Below are positions 59,362 to 64,000 of a DNA stretch of 64,000 nt, piece by piece. Origin of the DNA: JANRLT01 sp041736895 (GTDB taxonomy: Bacteria; Planctomycetota; Planctomycetia; Pirellulales; JALHPA01); contig JBGSSS010000136.1 in NCBI GenBank assembly GCA_041736895.1, positions 1 through 64,000 of the forward strand, in the 5' to 3' direction. Made by a program: the position numbers and the translations under genes. Position 1 is the first letter of the stretch. Each line of letters starts with the position of its first letter. The notes under the pieces are model-generated. The model did no database searches, had not been told where the DNA came from, and saw only the letters and a program-made list of their open reading frames with translations.

Positions 59362-60360
59362 TTATTTCTTCACCGGTTCCGGCATGCTCCAAGCTTCGAG
59401 CCATTCTTCCTTCTCGAACTTCATCCCGAAATCCTTGAGCAGACGCTTCTGCAGGTCGGGCATGTGCCCGCCGCCGTAGAAGATGCCGATCTTTTGCTTC
59501 CCATCGGCGATTTGTTTCTTGAGAACATCGAGCGCCGCTTGGTTGCGGCCTTCGATGATCGTCGAACCATCGGGTCCGCCGAACATGAGACTCAGATTGT
59601 CCATGTTTTCGAACTGCACGGCCATGGCGCGCTTTAGCTTGAGAGCGCGATTGTTCGGGTCGAACAGGGCCATGAGCATTTCCATTTCGGCGCCTCCTTG
59701 GCCCTTGGCTTGCATCTCGCTTTGCATCGCCATCGACGCGCCCATCATCTTGAAGATCATCGAAGTCATGCTTTCGCCGCGATCTTTCATCGCCTTGGAA
59801 AATTGATCCGGCGACATGTCGGCATGAACGAGATTCTTTTTGGTGTAATCGACTTGCTCGAGCTGGAACTCGAGTTCGAGGATGTCCTTCATCCCGCCTT
59901 GGATGCCCGAGACCACGCCGCGACGTTCGCCGCCGCCTTTGGGAACGCGGGTTCCTTCGGGAGCGACGAGTTCATAGAGGACGACGTCGTAGTTTTCGAA
60001 CGCTTTGTCGAGGGCTTTGTAATACGACTTCTCGCCGACGTGGACGGCGCTGATCAGATCGACGACGAGACCTTTCTTGGCGGCATCTTGCGGGACATAG
60101 CGCGCAATCGACGTTTCCATCCCGGTGACGACGCCTTTGTCAGTCCGTTGAATGCGGAGGAACTTTCCTCCGGGGACCGTTTCAGCGGCGGCCTTGGCTG
60201 GCTCTTTGGAGGGTTCGCCTTTCTTCTCGCGCAGTTTCTTGGCATTGGCCGCGACATCGGCGGGCGTCCCCATGGGCTTGGCTGGTTCTTCGGCGAAGCC
60301 CAGAGTAAAAGCCCAAGTGATGGCCAGGGCCAGTGTGCCCGAAGTGATCGACATACGCAT
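59362..60360 (-). CDS. Exported TraB/GumN-like protein
   Basis: 332 residues. Signal peptide (MRMSITSGTLALAITWAFTLGFA) followed by a Lys/Ala-rich spacer. VDLISAVHVGEKSYYKALDKAFENYDVVLYELV (about residue 100-130) and KIGIFYGGGHMPDLQKRLL (about residue 290-310) match the two conserved motifs of TraB/PrgY/GumN proteins (the conserved His and Glu are present). The Met-rich middle (SMTSMIFKMMGASMAMQSEM) is unusual. Such proteins are thought to act as metalloproteases; activity is unproven here. Confidence 0.75.
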   Translation of the reverse strand: MRMSITSGTLALAITWAFTLGFAEEPAKPMGTPADVAANAKKLREKKGEPSKEPAKAAAETVPGGKFLRIQRTDKGVVTGMETSIARYVPQDAAKKGLVVDLISAVHVGEKSYYKALDKAFENYDVVLYELVAPEGTRVPKGGGERRGVVSGIQGGMKDILELEFQLEQVDYTKKNLVHADMSPDQFSKAMKDRGESMTSMIFKMMGASMAMQSEMQAKGQGGAEMEMLMALFDPNNRALKLKRAMAVQFENMDNLSLMFGGPDGSTIIEGRNQAALDVLKKQIADGKQKIGIFYGGGHMPDLQKRLLKDFGMKFEKEEWLEAWSMPEPVKK

Positions 60361-60700
60361 CGAGATATTCCTAATTCGGAGGAAGTTGAAGTGCTGTGTC
60401 GCAACGACGCTGACTATCGAAGTCGATACCTCGATCGCAGCTTGATTGTTTCCAGATTGCTGACTGACATGATAATTAAGTATAGGGAATTTCGTGCGCG
60501 CCGACAAACTTGTAAGTCAATTTAGCCCCCGGTCAATGACCGGGGGGGGCAAATCGTCGCGAGAATTCCCGCGTTGAGACACATCGGAAGTAGAATCATG
60601 ATCATGGCATTCTTTAACGATCGAGAATTGAACTTCGCTCGTCCCGCTGTTCCCCCCGTCATTGACGGGGGGCTAATGGGGATTTCGCCTAGTTCCCAAC
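60361..60700. other. Intergenic region dominated by REPIN-like element
   Basis: 340 bp between purC and the TraB/GumN-like gene. The element at 60523-60675 fills nearly half; the first 160 bp (AT-rich leader) hold no recognisable motif. Confidence 0.5.
60523..60675. repeat. REPIN-like element, GGTCAATGACC family, second copy
   Basis: TAGCCCCCGGTCAATGACC then GGGGGGG at 60523-60549 and CCCCCCGTCATTGACGG then GGGGCTA at 60652-60675. Same arrangement and length as 38140-38276, with spacer similarity (AAATCGTCGCGAGAATTCC versus AAACGTCGCGCGATTTC). Confidence 0.8.
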
Positions 60701-61591
60701 TTATGCTGGCACAAAGGCCTCGCCGGTCAACCGTTCAAAGGCCTCGATATACCGCGCGCGGGTCTGAGCAATGATCTCCGCCGGCAGTTCCGGCGGCGGG
60801 CTGTTTTTGTCCCAGCCCGATTGTTCCAGCCAATCGCGGACGAACTGTTTGTCGAACGACGGCTGATTTTGACCCGGGCGATAATCGTTGGCGGGCCAGA
60901 ACCGCGAGCTGTCGGGCGTGAGCACTTCGTCGATCAAGATAATAGGTCCATCGGGCGTGCGGCCCCACTCGAACTTCGTGTCGGCGATGATGATTCCGCG
61001 GCCCAGCGCCAAATCGGACCCGCGGCGATAGAGATCCAAACTGCGCGTGCGCAACTCTTCGGCCGTTTCGCGGCCGATGTACTCGACCATTTGCTTGTAC
61101 GAAATATTTTCGTCGTGCCCCAACTCGGCTTTTGTCGCCGGCGTAAAAATCGGCTCGGGCAAGCGATCGCCGTCGCGCAAGTCCGCGGGCAATTCGATGC
61201 CGCAGACACTTTGCGTTTGGCAGTATTCCTTCCAACCTGATCCAGCGAGGTAACCGCGCACGACACACTCGATCGGCACGACGGTCGTTTTGCGGACGAG
61301 TGTCGAACGGCCTGCGAGTTGCTGCTCAAACTCAGCGGGCAGCCCGAAGTCGGCGAAGTGCGTCGAGAGGACCTGATGCTCGGTATCCGAGCGCTCAAAC
61401 CACCAGGCGCTGAGCTGAGTCAGGACTTGCCCCTTGTCAGGAATTCCCGACGGCAAGATCCAATCAAAGGCGCTGATCCGATCGGTGCTGACCAGGAGCA
61501 TTTTGTCGCCCAGGTCGTAAACATCGCGGACTTTGCCGCGGCGAACGGTATAACCGGGAAGATCGGTCGTGAGGAGCGGCGTGCGAGACAT
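60701..61591 (-). CDS. purC: SAICAR synthase
   Basis: 296 residues, like the longer bacterial/eukaryal PurC. RRGKVRDVYDLGDKMLLVSTDRISAFD (ATP-binding) near the start, VECVVRGYLAGSGWKEY-like IECVVRGYLAGSGW, and KFEWGRTPDGPIILIDEVLTPDSSRFW. It couples CAIR and aspartate in purine synthesis. ATG 61591 begins MSRTPLLTTDLPG. Confidence 0.94.
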   Translation of the reverse strand: MSRTPLLTTDLPGYTVRRGKVRDVYDLGDKMLLVSTDRISAFDWILPSGIPDKGQVLTQLSAWWFERSDTEHQVLSTHFADFGLPAEFEQQLAGRSTLVRKTTVVPIECVVRGYLAGSGWKEYCQTQSVCGIELPADLRDGDRLPEPIFTPATKAELGHDENISYKQMVEYIGRETAEELRTRSLDLYRRGSDLALGRGIIIADTKFEWGRTPDGPIILIDEVLTPDSSRFWPANDYRPGQNQPSFDKQFVRDWLEQSGWDKNSPPPELPAEIIAQTRARYIEAFERLTGEAFVPA

Positions 61592-61717
61592 GAGCGGTTC
61601 TCTTGGAATGGGAATTTGAGTAACTATCATACAGAAAGCAGGGATTTGGGATTAGGGGATAGAAGCGGCTAATCAGCAACCTAAAAAAGCTGAAGCGTCA
61701 AAGAAAAGTCTTGAATC

Positions 61718-61755
61718 CTCCTCCTTTTTCCTTCTTCCTTTTCCCTTTCCCTCTG
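61718..61755. repeat. Pyrimidine-rich tract before galE
   Basis: CCTCCTCCTTTTTCC then TTCTTCCTTTTCCC: a tract of the polypurine/pyrimidine family lying immediately before galE. It leaves no normal Shine-Dalgarno sequence for galE. Confidence 0.45.
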
Positions 61756-61756
61756 C

Positions 61757-62788
61757 ATGCCCCTCGTTCTCGTCACCGGCGGCGCTGGCTACATCGGCAG
61801 TGTCGCCGTCTCCGAATTGATCGCCGCCGGCTATCATGTTGTCGTCTTTGACAATCTGTCCCTCGGCCATCGCGCGGCTGTTCATCCCGAGGCAATTTTC
61901 ATTAAGGGTGATCTGGCCAATCGCGCACAAATCGAAGCCGCCTTCGCCGAGCACAAGCCCTCGGCCGTGCTGCACTTCGCCTCGCGCAGCCAGGTCGGCG
62001 AATCGATGCAGCAGCCTTTCAAGTACCTGGGCAACAACGTCATCGAAGGGCTAAACCTGATCGAAGTCGCCGTCGCTGCGGGCGTGCGCGAGTTCATCCT
62101 CTCGTCCACCGCGAACCTCTACGATCGGCCCGAGCAGATTCCGATCACCGAGAGCGAAGCGTTGATCCCCGGTAGTCCCTACGGCGAGGCCAAGCACTAC
62201 CTCGAACGCGCGCTGCACTGGATGGAGCGGATTCATGGGCTACGCTACGCAGTGCTGCGCTATTTCAATGCGGCGGGCGCGACCGAAACGCTGGGTGAAG
62301 ATCACACGCCCGAGACACACCTGATTCCGCTCGTGCTGCAAGTCGCGCTGGGCCAGCGGCCGCACATCACCGTGTTCGGCGACAATTACGAAACGCGCGA
62401 TGGAACGTGCGTGCGCGATTACATTCATGTAACGGATCTCGCGCGGGCGCACTTGCTCGCGCTGCAAGCTCTGCCGCATGGCAGCCGGACGTACAACCTG
62501 GGCAACGGCTCGGGGTACACTGTCCGCGAGGTGATCGACACCGCACGGCGCGTCACGGGCCATGCAATCCCGATGCAGATGGGCTTGCCGCGCGCGGGCG
62601 ACGTCGCAACGCTCGTCGCCGGCAGCGACAAAATCCGCGCCGAGCTCGGCTGGAAACCGAAGTATCCTGACCTGGAACAAATCGTCCAAAGTGCGTGGGA
62701 CTGGCATCGTGAGCACCCGCAGGGTTACAACGACAACCCGGGGCAAAGCTTGAAAGCCCGAGGCGTAAGCCAGGGCGTCAAGAGCTAG
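61757..62788 (+). CDS. galE: UDP-glucose 4-epimerase
   Basis: 343 residues of the extended SDR family: NAD-binding VTGGAGYIGSVAVSEL at the start, STANLYDRPEQIPITE, catalytic YGEAKHYLERALH (YxxxK), RYFNAAGATETLGEDH, and GNGSGYTVREVI near the end. It interconverts UDP-glucose and UDP-galactose. The last residues (LKARGVSQGVKS) are encoded by a repeat unit (62749-62780) and are absent from ordinary GalE. Confidence 0.93.
   Translation: MPLVLVTGGAGYIGSVAVSELIAAGYHVVVFDNLSLGHRAAVHPEAIFIKGDLANRAQIEAAFAEHKPSAVLHFASRSQVGESMQQPFKYLGNNVIEGLNLIEVAVAAGVREFILSSTANLYDRPEQIPITESEALIPGSPYGEAKHYLERALHWMERIHGLRYAVLRYFNAAGATETLGEDHTPETHLIPLVLQVALGQRPHITVFGDNYETRDGTCVRDYIHVTDLARAHLLALQALPHGSRTYNLGNGSGYTVREVIDTARRVTGHAIPMQMGLPRAGDVATLVAGSDKIRAELGWKPKYPDLEQIVQSAWDWHREHPQGYNDNPGQSLKARGVSQGVKS
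62749..62780. repeat. GCCCGAGGCGTAAGCC repeat at galE 3' end
   Basis: GCTTGAAAGCCCGAGGCG then TAAGCCAGGGCGTC, the reverse complement of the unit at 50769-50796. It is read in frame as the last residues of GalE. Confidence 0.75.
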
Positions 62789-62926
62789 ACCGTGGCCGCG
62801 CGGTGATAATTGTTTCACCGCCGATCAAAAATTCGCCGCGCGTGGGAATCACTTGCCTTGCTGGAAATTGCCGAAGAGAATACTTGGTACATCGCAAGTC
62901 TCTTTTCCCATGTGATTCAGCTTTAG

Positions 62927-63700
62927 ATGTTCGGCAAGCTATCTTCTTTTTTTGAGCGTTATCCGCGTTCTACCGCAATGGTGGGATCGCTGTTGGTGCA
63001 TGCAGCGGCCGCGACGGCGTGTTTCATTCTCTTCGTTTGGTACTTGGACGCCGATCAAAAAGCGCAGTTTAGTTTTCATCGTGGCGTCACTTCGATCGAG
63101 TTGGCGTATATTCCTCCGGAGGAAGAAACGGCCCCTGTACTGGTGCAGATCGTCGCGCAGCCGCAAACGGAAACCGTCAAGGAACCGCCTCTCGAAACAA
63201 AGCCGACGCCGCGCTCGCGCGGGCTCGACACGCCGGCCTTCGACCTAAGCTCACTGACCGCGCCTGGTTCGACAGCCGAACATCAGCCGATAGTGGTCGC
63301 TGCGCTCCCGCCGCTCACACGCGTGGAAAAACCAGCTCAAGAACAAAAGACCGAAATCAAACGTGGGGAACGACAAAAGAAACGAGTCGTCCAACAAGCT
63401 GCTTTGGCCTCGCAGGGGTCAAACGAAGAATATGTTCATGCGGGACTGCGTACGGACAAACCGAAGCACCCCACTGAAATGGTCCTTCGAAAAATAGGCG
63501 GATCGCTGCTATTGGAACTGCACATTGGCGTGAATGGAAATGTCACGAATGTCGTACTAATCCAGTCCAGCGGCTATCCGTTGTACGATCAAGCAGCAAT
63601 CAACACCGCCTTCAAATGGCACGGCACCCCGGCGCGAAGCGCCGGAGTGCCGGTCGAGTCCATTGTCTTTGTCCCAGTTATCTTTAAGACGCCGCTCTGA
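62927..63700 (+). CDS. TonB-like energy-transducing protein
   Basis: 257 residues. N-terminal TM helix (MVGSLLVHAAAATACFILFVWYL, about 18-40), a Pro/Thr/Lys-rich periplasmic spacer (QPQTETVKEPPLETKPTPRS), and a C-terminal TonB domain (GGSLLLELHIGVNGNVTNVVLIQSSGYPLYDQAAINTAFKW). TonB links the ExbBD motor to outer-membrane receptors. ATG 62927. A TonB-dependent receptor gene runs convergent 6 bp further; no exbBD in view. Confidence 0.83.
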   Translation: MFGKLSSFFERYPRSTAMVGSLLVHAAAATACFILFVWYLDADQKAQFSFHRGVTSIELAYIPPEEETAPVLVQIVAQPQTETVKEPPLETKPTPRSRGLDTPAFDLSSLTAPGSTAEHQPIVVAALPPLTRVEKPAQEQKTEIKRGERQKKRVVQQAALASQGSNEEYVHAGLRTDKPKHPTEMVLRKIGGSLLLELHIGVNGNVTNVVLIQSSGYPLYDQAAINTAFKWHGTPARSAGVPVESIVFVPVIFKTPL

Positions 63701-63705
63701 CGGCT

Positions 63706-64000
63706 TTAATAAGTGTAACCGTAACTAAAGATCGCATTGATCCCCGCGCCATCGACGCCGGATCCCAGCACGCGATAATATGTGTCGGTGATATTCTCCA
63801 AGCCCACCGCGAATTCGTGGCAATCGTTCTTGCCCCAGCGGCGGCCGGTGCGGGCATTCAGCGTCGCGTAACCCGGCGTTCCGCCCGGGATGAACCGCGC
63901 ATCTTGCGAGTTCAACAACGAATATCGGTCCGCGCGTCCCGCGGCAAAGACAAAGATGTCGAGCCATTGCTTCGTGTAGGCCGAACGCCAGCGCGTGCCG
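63706..64000 (-). CDS. TonB-dependent receptor, C-terminal part (cut by window edge)
   Basis: The visible 97 residues are the end of a beta-barrel: QDARFIPGGTPGYATLNARTG, then EFAVGLENITDTYYRVLGSGVDGAGINAIFSYGYTY, the typical last-strand pattern with ENITDTYYR and a final aromatic. The gene continues beyond 64000. Such receptors import siderophores, vitamins or glycans with TonB; the substrate is unknown. Convergent with the TonB-like gene, with only 5 bp between stops. Confidence 0.82.
   Translation of the reverse strand, partial: GTRWRSAYTKQWLDIFVFAAGRADRYSLLNSQDARFIPGGTPGYATLNARTGRRWGKNDCHEFAVGLENITDTYYRVLGSGVDGAGINAIFSYGYTY

Noticed and set aside
1..64000. tRNA, rRNA, CRISPR arrays, insertion sequences or prophage
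   Set aside because: No cloverleaf with a GGTTCRA arm, no ribosomal RNA sequence, no regularly spaced direct repeats with unique spacers, and no transposase, integrase or capsid gene was seen. Palindromic repeats are present but not CRISPR-like.

Overview
The window looks like a planctomycete chromosome, most likely from the Pirellulales. The coding DNA is GC-rich by eye. Planctomycete-associated families include a DUF1598-type exported protein, large exported DUF11 and Ig-like proteins, an ECF sigma / anti-sigma / coiled-coil trio, a VTC + DUF4956 pair, and methanofuran-type C1-carrier genes in a bacterium. Membrane proteins beginning MENPYSPP also fit. I see no rRNA, tRNA, CRISPR array, transposase, integrase or prophage gene.

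Layout. 0-10 kb: exported DUF1598-type protein, sulfotransferase, csrA, TPR protein, PIN toxin-antitoxin pair, small exported protein, an 805-bp gap with phased T-tracts, and a two-gene membrane operon of unknown function. 10-25 kb: HD-GYP protein, ettA, an exported protein, then three methanofuran-type genes (ATP-grasp ligase, MfnF-like, MfnE-like kinase), a DUF11 protein with a strong terminator, zinc-ribbon protein, GNAT enzyme, small anchored protein, ABC ATPase, and the sigma / anti-sigma / coiled-coil trio. 25-40 kb: MFS transporter, O-methyltransferase, DUF4262 protein, KDPG aldolase, Ig-like exported protein, flotillin with its NfeD-like partner, exported Fe/Mn superoxide dismutase, cutA, HlyD-like adaptor, DUF4956 and VTC polyphosphate-polymerase pair, and an NPxTG-repeat exported protein behind a sigma-54-like promoter. 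40-64 kb: a VTC gene remnant, DMT permease, a second PIN module, argG, PHA-system protein, mfnB-like gene coupled to a membrane protein, RNase D, hisB, an RluA-type pseudouridine synthase, thiol peroxidase-like protein, glnS, gltX, a membrane protein, RlmM-like methyltransferase, TIM-barrel isomerase, TraB/GumN-like protein, purC, galE, tonB and the end of a TonB-dependent receptor.

Working together. The ATP-grasp/MfnF/MfnE genes at 14-17 kb and the MfnB-like gene at 46 kb together suggest a methanofuran-type cofactor for tetrahydromethanopterin-linked C1 metabolism. Flotillin and its NfeD-like partner form a membrane-organising pair. DUF4956 and VTC form a polyphosphate-type membrane polymerase pair. 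TonB and the receptor face each other convergently.

The most unusual features are two. First, gltX carries an in-frame segment of about 350 bp that is about one-third GC, just after its KMSKS-type loop, making the enzyme over 100 residues longer than usual. Second, nearly every gap holds short palindromic hairpin elements, often as two hairpins in inverted orientation with GTAG/CTAC-like ends (REPIN-like). Several copies lie inside genes, adding in-frame residues, stop codons or a ribosome-binding site.
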